Shown piece after piece: positions 52,739 through 61,978 of a stretch of DNA of 64,000 nucleotides. The notes beneath the pieces were generated by a model that worked only from the letters and a program-made list of their open reading frames with translations, was not told the origin of the DNA and searched no databases. Within the stretch, counting starts at the first letter, position 1. Every line of letters begins with the position of its first letter. Source of the DNA: Halieaceae bacterium (lineage in GTDB: Bacteria > Pseudomonadota > Gammaproteobacteria > Pseudomonadales > Halieaceae); the NCBI GenBank assembly GCA_902623175.1, contig CACNSR010000006.1, positions 52,224-116,223 on the forward strand. Direction: 5' to 3'. A program made the translations under genes and the position numbers.

Positions 52739-53596
52739 ATGCTCACGGCCTTTCACAACCCGTTCTTCTTTACCCTGACCTGCGTAGCGCTGGGGCTGAT
52801 CTTAGGCAGCTTTCTCAACGTGGTGATCCTGCGTTTACCCAAGATGATGGAGCAGAGCTGGCGGCGGGAGTGCTGCGAGCTTCTCGACCAGCCGCCCTCC
52901 GACGAGCCCCGCCTGACGCTGTCTCATCCGGGTTCTCAATGCCCAGATTGTGGCGCTGTGATCAAACCTTGGCAAAATATACCGGTCATCAGCTGGCTTG
53001 TTTTACGAGGTCAATGCGCGCAATGCGGCATGCGCATCTCGGCGCGCTATCCCTTTGTAGAACTGGTAACGGGGTTACTGTCGGGTTTGGCCGCCTGGCA
53101 GTTTGGGTTTGGTCCAGAAGCCATGAGCGCGCTGGTTTTAATCTGGGTACTGATCGCCCTGACCGGGATCGATATGGACACCCAACTCCTGCCCGACAGC
53201 ATGACCTTGCCGCTGCTGTGGCTAGGCTTGGGGGTCAATCTGTTTTCGGTGTGGACCCCACTCCCTTCTGCGGTGATGGGTGCGATACTGGGTTACGGGT
53301 CGCTGTGGAGCGTTTACTGGTTGTTCAAACTGTTCACGGGCAAAGAAGGTATGGGCTACGGCGACTTCAAGCTGCTCGGCGCACTCGGCGCCTGGTTTGG
53401 CTGGCAGGCTGTGCCACTGATGATTCTATTGTCCTCCTTTGTCGGAGCAGCGCTCGGGATTGCGATCCTGATCGCGCGAGGTCAGGGCCGCGACACCCCC
53501 ATGCCCTTTGGCCCCTATCTGGCCGGGGCCGGTCTCCTGACCCTATTTTTTGGCGACATGCTGATCGCTGACTATCTACAGCTCGTGAGCCCCTGA
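52739..53596 (+). CDS. pilD: Prepilin peptidase / N-methyltransferase
   Basis: Inner-membrane aspartic protease (also GspO) that cleaves and methylates type IV prepilins and T2SS pseudopilins. The 285-residue protein has GSFLNVVILRLP, two zinc CxxC pairs (CPDCGAVI and CAQCGM), catalytic aspartates in GIDMDTQLLPD and GMGYGDFKLLGALGAW, and about eight helices. All needed residues are present. The gspG-K products in this window are its likely substrates now that the adjacent pilC is dead. It is followed by coaE after one base. Confidence 0.97.
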   Translation: MLTAFHNPFFFTLTCVALGLILGSFLNVVILRLPKMMEQSWRRECCELLDQPPSDEPRLTLSHPGSQCPDCGAVIKPWQNIPVISWLVLRGQCAQCGMRISARYPFVELVTGLLSGLAAWQFGFGPEAMSALVLIWVLIALTGIDMDTQLLPDSMTLPLLWLGLGVNLFSVWTPLPSAVMGAILGYGSLWSVYWLFKLFTGKEGMGYGDFKLLGALGAWFGWQAVPLMILLSSFVGAALGIAILIARGQGRDTPMPFGPYLAGAGLLTLFFGDMLIADYLQLVSP

Positions 53597-53597
53597 C

Positions 53598-54197
53598 ATG
53601 TTGCGCGTGGGCATTACCGGTGGGATCGGTAGCGGCAAGACCGCCCTGACCGACTGGCTCTCCACACAAGGCATTGTCATCGTCGATGCTGATCTCGCCG
53701 CGCGTGTCGTTGTTGAGCCAGGCCAACCAGCGCTTGCCGAAATTGCCGAAACCTTTGGTCAGGAGTATCTAATGCCCGACGGGCAACTCGACCGCGCCGC
53801 GCTCCGCCAACGGGTCTTCGCCGATGAAAATCAGCGCAAAGCGCTGGAGGTTATTACCCACCCCCGTATTCGCGACGAACTGGCCCGACAGATGAGTGAG
53901 GCGGCCTCACCCTATGTCGTGCTGAGTTCCCCACTGTTGCTTGAAAGCGGTCAGTCGGAGATGGTAGATGTCAGTGTGGTCGTCGACGTGCCAGAAACGC
54001 TGCAAATCGAGCGCACGATGGCAAGAGATAAGAATGACACGCAGCTCGTGGAGCAGATCATGGCAGCGCAACTGGATCGGGACACGCGGATTGCGCGGTC
54101 TGACATCGTGATCGATAACAGCACCTCGCTGGACGCACTCCATGAACGAGCGGCGGTACTGCACAAGACGCTATTAGCGCGCGCAGCGGCGCATTAA
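53598..54197 (+). CDS. coaE: Dephospho-CoA kinase
   Basis: Last step of coenzyme A synthesis. The 199-residue protein has a P-loop VGITGGIGSGKTAL at residues 3-16, VDADLAARVVVEPGQPAL, ITHPRIRDELARQ, PLLLESGQ and VVVDVPETLQIERTMARD, all standard CoaE elements. It follows pilD directly, as in Pseudomonas. Its TAA overlaps the mutT stop on the opposite strand (ttaa). Confidence 0.96.
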   Translation: MLRVGITGGIGSGKTALTDWLSTQGIVIVDADLAARVVVEPGQPALAEIAETFGQEYLMPDGQLDRAALRQRVFADENQRKALEVITHPRIRDELARQMSEAASPYVVLSSPLLLESGQSEMVDVSVVVDVPETLQIERTMARDKNDTQLVEQIMAAQLDRDTRIARSDIVIDNSTSLDALHERAAVLHKTLLARAAAH

Positions 54198-54583
54198 TCG
54201 GCGAGCAATCGCTCCAAGATTGGCCGGTTGGCAGCTGGAAAAGTCCAGTGCCGGAGTTGCGCGGGTCGTTGCCATGCCAGAGGCTGACCCTCCAGACCGC
54301 GGGGCTCACCCGACCAACGGGTGACGCGATGTACGTCCAACCTCACCTGTTTATCACCGTAATCGTGCTCGAGCACCATGAGTGCCTCAGCGGCCTCAAC
54401 CGACACACCTAACTCCTCCCTGAGCTCACGGGTCAGCGCTTCCAGCAGGGTTTCGTCCGCTTCCACCTTGCCGCCGGGGAATTCCCACAGACTGCCCTGG
54501 TGAGCATCGGGTGCACGGCGAGTGACCAGCACCCTGCCCGCGCCGTCGATCAGAATGCCGACCGCGACAGTGACGAGCGCCAT
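54194..54583 (-). CDS. mutT: 8-oxo-dGTP diphosphatase MutT (Nudix)
   Basis: Clears oxidised dGTP to prevent A-to-C mutations. The 129-residue protein has the full Nudix box GGKVEADETLLEALTRELRE with EELGV following, preceded by GSLWEFPGGK. MALVTVAVGILIDGAGRVLV is a typical MutT start. ATG 54583 gives the normal family length and is one base after the argJ stop; the frame extends to 54622 inside argJ. The secA-argJ-mutT order is conserved in Pseudomonas. Confidence 0.93.
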   Translation of the reverse strand: MALVTVAVGILIDGAGRVLVTRRAPDAHQGSLWEFPGGKVEADETLLEALTRELREELGVSVEAAEALMVLEHDYGDKQVRLDVHRVTRWSGEPRGLEGQPLAWQRPAQLRHWTFPAANRPILERLLAD

Positions 54584-54584
54584 A

Positions 54585-55778
54585 TCAGGTGCGGTATTCG
54601 GCGTTGATGCGGACGTAGTCATAGGAGAGATCGGTGGTCCAGATCACCGACTCGGCGTCACCGCGATCAAGCGAAATGTCGATCACCAGATCCCCTGCCG
54701 CCATCGCCTCCTGACCTTTTGCCTCGGTATAGGACGCAGCACGCGCCCCCTGCTCGGCGATCAACGCGCCGTTGAGATGGATAGACACCGCGTCAGTATT
54801 AAGATCCTCAAGCCCGGCGCGACCAATCGCCGCCAGAATACGACCCCAGTTGGGATCCGAGGCGAACAACGCGGTTTTCACTAGTGGGGAGTGGGCTACA
54901 GTGCGCGCCACCTGATCGCAAGCGGCTTCAGACTCCCCGCCGGTAACGCGAATTTCGACAAACTTACTCGCGCCCTCACCGTCACGCACAATATCTTGCG
55001 CCAGCTCAATCATCAGGCTCGTCAGCGCCTGCGCAAAGTGCTCGGCCTGTTCAGAACCTGCTGTGATCTCGACGCCACTTTGCCCCGTGGCTGAGAGGGT
55101 GACGGAATCGTTAGTCGACGTATCACCGTCGACAGTGATGCGATTGAAGCTCGCCTTTACCGCCGCAAAGAGCATTTCATTCAGAAGCGGGGCTTCAATG
55201 CCGGCATCGGTCGCTACGAAGGCCAGCATGGTCGCCATGTTGGGACAAATCATGCCAGCGCCCTTAGCGATACCCGTGATCGTGCAGCATTGGCCGTCTA
55301 GCTCAACCGCAGCGCTCCGCAGTTTGGCGCGGGTATCAGTGGTCAAGATGGCGCCGGCGGCGCGCTCCCAACCTGCGTCACGCAGATCATGAAGCGCCGC
55401 AGGCAGGGCAGCACCGATCTGCTCGGCGGACAACGGTTCGCCGATGACACCGGTGGAGAACGGCAACACTACCCCGGCGTCAGTGTCAGTCAGCCGCGCC
55501 AGCGCTTCGCAACACTGGCTTGCTGACTGGATACCGGTTTCGCCGGTGCCGGCGTTGGCATTACCGGTATTGATCAACAGATAACGCGGCTGTGTCTCGG
55601 CTACCTCAAGATGTGTTTCGGCGAGCTGTACCGGAGCCGCGCGAAACGCATTCTTCGTAAACAGCGCCGATGTGCGGGTACCCGGGGCCAGTGCGATGAC
55701 TACGAGATCATCGTGGTCCACCTTTTTGATGCCGGCTTGCGCAACGCCCAGCTTTACTCCCGCTACCGCAGTATTCAT
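54585..55778 (-). CDS. argJ: Bifunctional ornithine acetyltransferase / N-acetylglutamate synthase
   Basis: Recycles the acetyl group in arginine synthesis and can also make N-acetylglutamate. The 397-residue precursor has LINTGNANAGTGETGIQSAS, VLPFSTGVIGEPL and the self-cleavage site KGAGMICPNMATMLAF, where the Thr after Ala becomes the N-terminal nucleophile of the beta chain. The C-terminal NWGRILAAIGRAG and DLSYDYVRINAEYRT are typical. It starts 50 bases downstream of secA. Confidence 0.96.
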   Translation of the reverse strand: MNTAVAGVKLGVAQAGIKKVDHDDLVVIALAPGTRTSALFTKNAFRAAPVQLAETHLEVAETQPRYLLINTGNANAGTGETGIQSASQCCEALARLTDTDAGVVLPFSTGVIGEPLSAEQIGAALPAALHDLRDAGWERAAGAILTTDTRAKLRSAAVELDGQCCTITGIAKGAGMICPNMATMLAFVATDAGIEAPLLNEMLFAAVKASFNRITVDGDTSTNDSVTLSATGQSGVEITAGSEQAEHFAQALTSLMIELAQDIVRDGEGASKFVEIRVTGGESEAACDQVARTVAHSPLVKTALFASDPNWGRILAAIGRAGLEDLNTDAVSIHLNGALIAEQGARAASYTEAKGQEAMAAGDLVIDISLDRGDAESVIWTTDLSYDYVRINAEYRT

Positions 55779-55827
55779 CGGCTCATTCCCGATCTAGGTA
55801 GCGGGCATACTGACGGGGCGCCGGTGA

Positions 55828-58539
55828 TCAGCTCAGTGCGCCGTGACATTGCTTGTACTTCTTGCCACTACCACAGGGGCAGGGGTCATTGCGCCCGACC
55901 TTGGGTTGCGCCCGGGTAACGGGTCGCGGACTCACCGGCTGCGATGGCGCCTCTGCCGCTTCGGGCACGGCCGATCCAGCATCGGCATGCTCAAAGGCCA
56001 TTTTCTGCTTTGCTGCTGCCTCCCTGCGCTGTTGCTCGATGGCCGCCGCCTCGTCAGACCGCTGAACCTGCACGTTACTCAGGAAGCGCACCACCTCGTA
56101 CTTTAGACGCTGCAGCAGGCTCTCAAACAACGCAAAGGACTCGCGCTTATATTCTTGCTTGGGGTTCTTGTTGGCATAGGCCCGCAAGTGTATGCCTTGC
56201 CGGAGTTGGTCCATCACTTGGAGGTGTTCTTTCCAGAGCGTGTCCAGCACCTGCAGCATAATCTGCTTTTCAAGCTGTCTCATGCCCGGGCCAATACCCT
56301 CAGCTTTTTCGTCATAAGCCGACTGCACCTTACCGACAATGCGTTGGCGCAGGGTCTCTTCATGAAGAGTGTCGTCTTCATCGAGCCACTGGGCCACCGG
56401 CAGATTCAGCCCAAACTCCGCTTCCAGCTGTTTTTCGAGCCCAGGTATGTCCCACTGCTCCTCCACACTCATCGGCGGGATAAAGCCGTCAACGACGTCA
56501 TTCACTACGTCCTCGCGAATCGCAGTGATGGTTTCTCCGATTTCATCATCGGACAGCAGTTCGTCCCGCTGACGATAAATAATCTGACGCTGGTCATTGG
56601 CGACATCATCGTACTCAAGTAGCTGCTTGCGAATGTCAAAGTTGCGTCCTTCGACTTTTCGCTGCGCTTTTTCGATGGCGTTGGTCACCATGCGGTGCTC
56701 AATGGCTTCACCCCGCTCCATACCGAGGGCCTGCATGAAGCTCTTGACCCGATCGGAGGCAAAAATGCGCATCAGGTTGTCTTCGAGCGAGAGATAGAAA
56801 CGCGAAACCCCGGGGTCGCCCTGCCGACCGGAACGTCCGCGCAGCTGGTTATCGATGCGACGGGATTCATGGCGCTCGGTGCCGAGAATATGGAGACCGC
56901 CAGCTTCGATGACCGCATCGTGACGCGCCTGCCAGTCAGCGGTGAGTCGCTCGCGGGTTGCGTCGTCCAGCGTCTCGCCCTGAGACGCCAACTCTGCCTC
57001 CAGGTTGCCGCCTAGCACAATATCCGTGCCGCGGCCCGCCATGTTGGTGGCAATGGTGACCACCCCGGGGCGTCCGGCCTGGGCAATGATTTCCGCCTCT
57101 TGTTCGTGGTACTTGGCGTTCAGCACTTTGTGATCAATCCTCTGCTTTTCAAACGCCTGGGAGAGTTCTTCGGAGGTCTCTACAGACGCGGTGCCCACCA
57201 ACACGGGCGCGCCACTATCTACACAGGCGCGCACATCCTCGATGATGGCTTCAACCTTTTCTTCCCGAGTCAGATACACCAGATCATTCAGATCATCCCG
57301 ACACATAGGCACATTGGTCGGGATCACCACGCAGTCCAGACCGTATATCTGGCGAAATTCAAAGGCCTCGGTATCGGCGGTCCCGGTCATGCCGGCTAAC
57401 TTGTCGTAAATGCGAAAGAAGTTCTGGAAGGTGGTAGAGGCCAAGGTCTGGCTCTCACTCTGTATCTTGACACCCTCCTTGGCCTCAATAGCTTGATGCA
57501 GGCCTTCTGACAAGCGCCGGCCCGGCATGGTCCGACCCGTGTGCTCGTCAATCAGCACCACCTGACCTTCTTGAACGATGTATTCCACGTCGCGCTGAAA
57601 CAGCACGTGCGCGCGGAGGCCCGAGTGCACATGGTGCAATAGCCCAAGGTTGGTCGCAGCATAGAGCGAGTCGTCGTCTTGCAAAAGACCCGCCTCAATC
57701 AGCATGCCCTCTACCTTCTCATGACCGTTCTCGGTTAATTCAATGCTGCGCTGCTTTTCGTCGACCGTGAAGTCACCCCCCTGCTCCTCGACCTCGGGGG
57801 TGAGCTTGGGGATCAATCGATTGATGGCCTTGTATAGCTCGGAGCTGTCCTCGACCGCACCCGAGATAATGAGGGGTGTGCGTGCCTCGTCGATCAGAAT
57901 GGAGTCGACCTCGTCGACAATCGCAAACGCCAATTTACCCTGGCTCTTCTCGGCCATGCTGAAGGCCATGTTGTCCCGCAGATAATCGAAGCCAAACTCA
58001 TTGTTAGTGCCATACACCACATCGCAGCTATAGGCCGTTTTCTTCTCCTCGGCGCTCTGCCCGGACCGCACCACACCCACAGTCAGGCCTAGAAATTTAT
58101 ATAGCGGCCCCATCCAGGCGGCATCTCGCCCGGCGAGGTAGTCATTCACGGTCACCAGATGAACGCTGTGATCGGGTAGCGCGTTCAAATAAGCCGGCAA
58201 CGTGGCAACCAACGTCTTACCCTCACCGGTTCGCATCTCGGCGATCTTGCCGTCGTGGAGCGTCATACCGCCGATCAGCTGCACGTCGAAGTGACGCATT
58301 CCGAGGGCACGCACACCCGCCTCGCGCACCACCGAAAAGGCCTCGGGGAGCAGTTGATCGAGTTTTTCGCCCTCATTAAGGCGCGAGCGAAACTCGTCTG
58401 TTTTGGCGCGCAGGGCGTTGTCATCCAGACCCTGCATCGCTTCTTCAAGCGCGTTGATGCGGGTGACGACTTTTCGCATCCGTTTCAGCTCCCGATCGTT
58501 ACGGGTACCGAAGATTTTTTTCACGGTAGAAATCAACAT
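55828..58539 (-). CDS. secA: Preprotein translocase ATPase SecA
   Basis: Motor that drives unfolded proteins through SecYEG. The 903-residue protein has Walker [40 protein letters not shown] (Walker B), the preprotein cross-linking domain, and [18 protein letters not shown] and [20 protein letters not shown] of the second nucleotide domain. The C-terminal SEC-C zinc tail [20 protein letters not shown] is intact, so SecB binding is expected. It is the major export gene on which the T2SS, TonB receptor and periplasmic proteins here depend. Confidence 0.98.
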   Translation of the reverse strand: MLISTVKKIFGTRNDRELKRMRKVVTRINALEEAMQGLDDNALRAKTDEFRSRLNEGEKLDQLLPEAFSVVREAGVRALGMRHFDVQLIGGMTLHDGKIAEMRTGEGKTLVATLPAYLNALPDHSVHLVTVNDYLAGRDAAWMGPLYKFLGLTVGVVRSGQSAEEKKTAYSCDVVYGTNNEFGFDYLRDNMAFSMAEKSQGKLAFAIVDEVDSILIDEARTPLIISGAVEDSSELYKAINRLIPKLTPEVEEQGGDFTVDEKQRSIELTENGHEKVEGMLIEAGLLQDDDSLYAATNLGLLHHVHSGLRAHVLFQRDVEYIVQEGQVVLIDEHTGRTMPGRRLSEGLHQAIEAKEGVKIQSESQTLASTTFQNFFRIYDKLAGMTGTADTEAFEFRQIYGLDCVVIPTNVPMCRDDLNDLVYLTREEKVEAIIEDVRACVDSGAPVLVGTASVETSEELSQAFEKQRIDHKVLNAKYHEQEAEIIAQAGRPGVVTIATNMAGRGTDIVLGGNLEAELASQGETLDDATRERLTADWQARHDAVIEAGGLHILGTERHESRRIDNQLRGRSGRQGDPGVSRFYLSLEDNLMRIFASDRVKSFMQALGMERGEAIEHRMVTNAIEKAQRKVEGRNFDIRKQLLEYDDVANDQRQIIYRQRDELLSDDEIGETITAIREDVVNDVVDGFIPPMSVEEQWDIPGLEKQLEAEFGLNLPVAQWLDEDDTLHEETLRQRIVGKVQSAYDEKAEGIGPGMRQLEKQIMLQVLDTLWKEHLQVMDQLRQGIHLRAYANKNPKQEYKRESFALFESLLQRLKYEVVRFLSNVQVQRSDEAAAIEQQRREAAAKQKMAFEHADAGSAVPEAAEAPSQPVSPRPVTRAQPKVGRNDPCPCGSGKKYKQCHGALS

Positions 58540-58565
58540 AGAAAGCTCACTGTTGTGTCACAAGG

Positions 58566-58601
58566 GAATCCTGATGGGGTGGCGCGAGCGCGCCGGGATT
58601 C
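58566..58601 (-). promoter_or_regulatory. Nested stem-loops in the secA leader
   Basis: Between the M23 peptidase stop and secA, GAATCC and GGATTC (6 bp) enclose a strong inner hairpin GGCGC-loop-GCGCC. The structure ends 27 bases before the secA ATG. No U-tract follows, so a simple terminator is unlikely. In enterics this position holds secM, which controls secA translation through mRNA folding; no secM-like ORF is seen here. A regulatory role is inference. Confidence 0.4.
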
Positions 58602-58606
58602 ACCTG

Positions 58607-59533
58607 TCAGCGACGGGTGCGACGAACGTAGCTAGCGGGGTCGACCGCGCGGCCGTTCTTGAATACTTCAAAATGCACATGGGGGCCAGTCGAGCGACCT
58701 GAACTCCCCATCAGGGCGATCACGTCGCCGCGACGCACCAAGTCACCCACATCGACCAGATTTTCCTGGTTGTGGGCGTAGCGGGTGCTGAGACCATCCC
58801 CGTGGGAGACCTCGACCATGGTGCCGTAACCAGACTTATAACCGCTCCAACTCACCACCCCACTGGCAACAGCCAAGATATCGGAGCCCCCGCGGCCGGC
58901 GAAATCGGCGCCTTCGTGCCAGGCGCGTTCACCCGAGATGGGATCAATGCGGCTGCCATACGGAGACGACTGCCAGCCTGAGCGAATCGGTCGACCCGCA
59001 GGCGTTGCCTCTGCTCTGAGCTGCTCGGCAGAAAGTAGGCCCGCGAGGACATCAAACTGCACCTCGCGTCTTTCGAAAAGCGCGTCAAGGGCCGCAAATT
59101 GCGTGTTCACGTCCGACACGTTCGGTGGCGCCGCATTCAGCGGCAGCGCGGGGCCGCCCAGCGCAGGTGGTCCGGAAAAATCAAACTCGTCAGCTTCCAG
59201 CCCAGCCAGATCGGTCAGATGGCTACCCAATGCGTCCAAACGTGTCACATGTGCCTGCAGGCTCGCTAGACGCCGTGTCATGGCGGTGAGCCGGGATTGC
59301 GCTTCAACCCCCATTTGCGCCAGCGATTCGGCGCGATCGATCGCCGCCTGTTCCTGAGCAGAGACGCGAGTGGCCTGTTCAGAGGCAACGCCCTCACCAA
59401 ATCCCAGCTGATAGCTGACCGCCACCAAACCCAACGGTGCACCGATAAAGCAGGCCGACAATAGCGCCAACGACCATTTCCCCAGCTCCAGGGTCCGGGA
59501 CGCCGCGTGTCGGTTAAGAAGGATTAATTTCAA
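58607..59533 (-). CDS. M23-family (LytM) peptidase, membrane anchored
   Basis: A 308-residue envelope protein. One N-terminal helix (LALLSACFIGAPLGLVAVSY), a coiled coil (about residues 60-110) and a C-terminal LytM domain with RAWHEGADFAGRGGSDILAV and GSSGRSTGPHVHFEVFKNGR carry the HxxxD and HxH zinc residues, so it should be an active peptidoglycan endopeptidase. It starts at TTG 59533 with a poor ribosome site; the frame is closed just upstream. Pseudomonas also has an M23 gene between lpxC and secA. Confidence 0.9.
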   Translation of the reverse strand: MKLILLNRHAASRTLELGKWSLALLSACFIGAPLGLVAVSYQLGFGEGVASEQATRVSAQEQAAIDRAESLAQMGVEAQSRLTAMTRRLASLQAHVTRLDALGSHLTDLAGLEADEFDFSGPPALGGPALPLNAAPPNVSDVNTQFAALDALFERREVQFDVLAGLLSAEQLRAEATPAGRPIRSGWQSSPYGSRIDPISGERAWHEGADFAGRGGSDILAVASGVVSWSGYKSGYGTMVEVSHGDGLSTRYAHNQENLVDVGDLVRRGDVIALMGSSGRSTGPHVHFEVFKNGRAVDPASYVRRTRR

Positions 59534-59715
59534 GTTATGCTATCGCTTTAGTCAGATGACGAATGATGCCAGTTTCGGAGGGTCAGGGGAACCAAAGCCA
59601 GGCACCTAAAAGGCCTTTAAGGCATCTTTACGGGCTGGTCCCGATGCATTGTAGTTAGCCTCTTCGCTGCAGGTACAGGTCTGAGGTGCTTGCAGCGGAG
59701 TGCCGCGGCGTCGCT

Positions 59716-60633
59716 TCAGGCTAACTGCAGATCCTGCGGGAGGGCCCAGTCGAGCGGCGCGTCGGCCTCATCCTCAAAGGTCACCCACTCCCAGCCCTGC
59801 GGGTTATCAAATAAAGCGCGCACCAAGCGATTGTTGAGCGCATGACCTGACTTAACGCCCTCGTATTCGGCGAGGAGCTGATGCCCCGCCAAATACAAAT
59901 CACCCATGGCATCCAGCATCTTGTGCTTCACAAACTCGTCGTCGTAGCGCAGGCCGCCATCATTGAGGATGCGATAGTCATCAATGACGATCGCGTTATC
60001 CACACTGCCGCCGCGGGCCAGCCCGCGTGACCGCATATATTCGAACTCGTGGACAAAGCCGAAGGTTCTCGCGCGGCTGATCTCGCGCACGAACGCCTCG
60101 CCGCTGATGTCCAGTGTGGCCCGCCCTGACTGTTCCCGGAATACGGGATGATCAAAATCAATCGCAAAGGTGACTCTGAAGCCGTCATAGGGTTTAAGTG
60201 TTGCGGTTTTATCACCGTCGCTGACGGTGATCGAATCAGTCACCCGAATAAAGCGTTTGGCTTCTCGCTGTTCTTCTATGCCGGCCGATTGCAGCAGGTA
60301 AACAAAGGGTCCTGCGGAGCCATCCATGATGGGCACTTCCGCCGAGTCCATGTCGATGTAGGCGTTATCGATACCCAGACCACATAACGCCGATAGCAGA
60401 TGCTCTACGGTGGTGACTCTGGCCTCGCCTGACCCCAGGCTGGTGGACAGATCCGTCTCATCGACCCAGTCCGCCCGGGCGGGGATATCCCGAACCGGAC
60501 TAAGGTCGGTACGACGAAACACGATGCCGGTGTCCACTGGTGCCGGACAGAGCATCATTCCCACCTTATTGCCGGAGTGAAGCCCCACACCGGTCGACTT
60601 GATCGACTCTCGCAGGGTGCGTTGCCGCAACAT
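59716..60633 (-). CDS. lpxC: UDP-3-O-acyl-N-acetylglucosamine deacetylase
   Basis: Zinc deacetylase, the committed step of lipid A synthesis. The 305-residue protein starts [20 protein letters not shown] and has zinc and catalytic residues in [36 protein letters not shown] and KSGHALNN, with [20 protein letters not shown]. Full length, and the C-terminus ends LPQDLQLA, as in forms degraded by FtsH. The 182-base gap downstream of it, 59534-59715, holds an imperfect dyad and no gene; the dciA (DUF721) gene often found near here is missing. Confidence 0.97.
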   Translation of the reverse strand: MLRQRTLRESIKSTGVGLHSGNKVGMMLCPAPVDTGIVFRRTDLSPVRDIPARADWVDETDLSTSLGSGEARVTTVEHLLSALCGLGIDNAYIDMDSAEVPIMDGSAGPFVYLLQSAGIEEQREAKRFIRVTDSITVSDGDKTATLKPYDGFRVTFAIDFDHPVFREQSGRATLDISGEAFVREISRARTFGFVHEFEYMRSRGLARGGSVDNAIVIDDYRILNDGGLRYDDEFVKHKMLDAMGDLYLAGHQLLAEYEGVKSGHALNNRLVRALFDNPQGWEWVTFEDEADAPLDWALPQDLQLA

Positions 60634-60639
60634 ATATAT

Positions 60640-60655
60640 CCCCTCTAATCAGGGG
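60640..60655 (-). promoter_or_regulatory. Hairpin covering the lpxC ribosome-binding site
   Basis: On the minus strand CCCCT and AGGGG pair over a six-base loop. The 3' arm is the purine-rich Shine-Dalgarno sequence (GAGGGG) six to seven bases before the lpxC ATG at 60633. Pairing would hide the ribosome site. The stem is short but all GC apart from one pair. Regulation of lpxC at translation is an inference; in E. coli LpxC is mainly controlled by proteolysis. Confidence 0.4.
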
Positions 60656-60737
60656 GGACATTACTAGGCTCGGTTACCGCAATCCAGCTCTCCTGCCCCG
60701 ACTATTTACGCCAATCGAGGCTTTACAGCGCGTCAAT

Positions 60738-60752
60738 CTGACAGTGTGTCAG
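60738..60752 (-). other. Perfect dyad over the ftsZ stop codon
   Basis: CTGACA-CAC-TGTCAG is a perfect six-base inverted repeat with a three-base loop; the ftsZ TGA lies in its first arm. No T-run follows on the minus strand, so it is not a classic terminator. It may protect the ftsZ message end or partly block readthrough into lpxC. Chance is possible. Confidence 0.3.
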
Positions 60753-61912
60753 TCGGCCTGACGTCGCAAAAAGGCGGGGACATCGAATAGCTGCTCGTCG
60801 AGATCGTCGTCTAATTTGACAGCAGCCTGCCTATCCACTGGCGCCGCAGCCTGACGCCGCTTACCGGGCGGCAGATCGTAGTCCTTGTAGTCGGCACCCG
60901 ATGTTGCGGGACGCGCCACCGCAGGCTCCACGGTTGTTAGGGTCGGACGCGCCTCGGCATTGCGAAGCCCAGTCGCCACCACAGTCACCTTGAGGCTATC
61001 AGTCATGTCCGGGTCAATCACCGTGCCAACCACCACTGTGGCGTCCTCCGAGGTGATGTCCTCTATCGTGGCGCCCACCTCTGAGAACTCGCCGAGGGAA
61101 AGGTCAAGGCCGGCAGTAATGTTCACCAGAATCCCGCGTGCGCCACTGAGATCAATGTCATCCAGCAACGGACTATTAATCGCACGCTCCGCGGCCTCTC
61201 TCGCGCGGCTTTCACCGCTCGCGCTGCCCGTGCCCATCATCGCGGATCCCATTTCTGACATCACCGTACGGACGTCCGCAAAGTCAACATTAACTAGGCC
61301 GGGCCGGATAATCAGATCAGCAATACCCTGCACCGCGCCCAACAACACGTCGTTCGCTTCTTTGAAGGCATCGAGCAGTGTGGTGTTGGAACCCAACACC
61401 TCCAGCAGCTTCTCATTGGGAATCGTGATCAGGGAATCGCAGTGCTGCGCGATCTCCGAGAGCCCCTCTTCCGCTGTATTTAGGCGCTTCTTTCCCTCGA
61501 AACTAAACGGTCGGGTGACCACTGCGACGGTGAGAATACCAAGCTCTCTGGCCACTTCGGCAACGATCGGCGCAGCACCCGTCCCCGTACCACCGCCCAT
61601 GCCCGCCGTCACGAACACCATATCGGCTCCGTGCAAGGCGTCGGCAATCCGATCACGATCTTCGAGAGCCGCCGCTCTTCCCACCTCGGGATTGGCGCCG
61701 GCTCCGAGACCTTTCGTGATGCCTGCGCCTAACTGCAGAACCGTCTTCGAACTGATATCCGATAGGGCCTGCGCGTCAGTATTGGCGCAAATAAAATCCA
61801 CGCCGTCGACCTGATGATCGATCATGTGACGAACGGCGTTACCGCCACCGCCACCGACACCGATCACTTTGATCACGGCACTTTGTGGTGCACTGTCTAC
61901 TAGTTCAAACAT
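60749..61912 (-). CDS. ftsZ: Cell division protein FtsZ
   Basis: Tubulin-like GTPase that forms the division ring. The 387-residue protein has IKVIGVGGGGGNAVRHM, the tubulin signature GGGTGTGAAPIVAEVAR (residues ~105-121), NVDFADVRTVMSEMGSAMMG (T7 synergy loop) and a C-terminal linker of about 60 residues ending DVPAFLRRQAD, the tail that binds FtsA and ZipA. ATG 61912, 66 bases after ftsA. The order ftsQ-ftsA-ftsZ-lpxC is the end of the dcw cluster. Confidence 0.98.
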   Translation of the reverse strand: MFELVDSAPQSAVIKVIGVGGGGGNAVRHMIDHQVDGVDFICANTDAQALSDISSKTVLQLGAGITKGLGAGANPEVGRAAALEDRDRIADALHGADMVFVTAGMGGGTGTGAAPIVAEVARELGILTVAVVTRPFSFEGKKRLNTAEEGLSEIAQHCDSLITIPNEKLLEVLGSNTTLLDAFKEANDVLLGAVQGIADLIIRPGLVNVDFADVRTVMSEMGSAMMGTGSASGESRAREAAERAINSPLLDDIDLSGARGILVNITAGLDLSLGEFSEVGATIEDITSEDATVVVGTVIDPDMTDSLKVTVVATGLRNAEARPTLTTVEPAVARPATSGADYKDYDLPPGKRRQAAAPVDRQAAVKLDDDLDEQLFDVPAFLRRQAD

Positions 61913-61978
61913 CGTTTTCTCCCCTTCTTAAAAAGCTCAAAACCGCAGAGCTCTGCCAAAATTCGTCGTACTGAAAAT

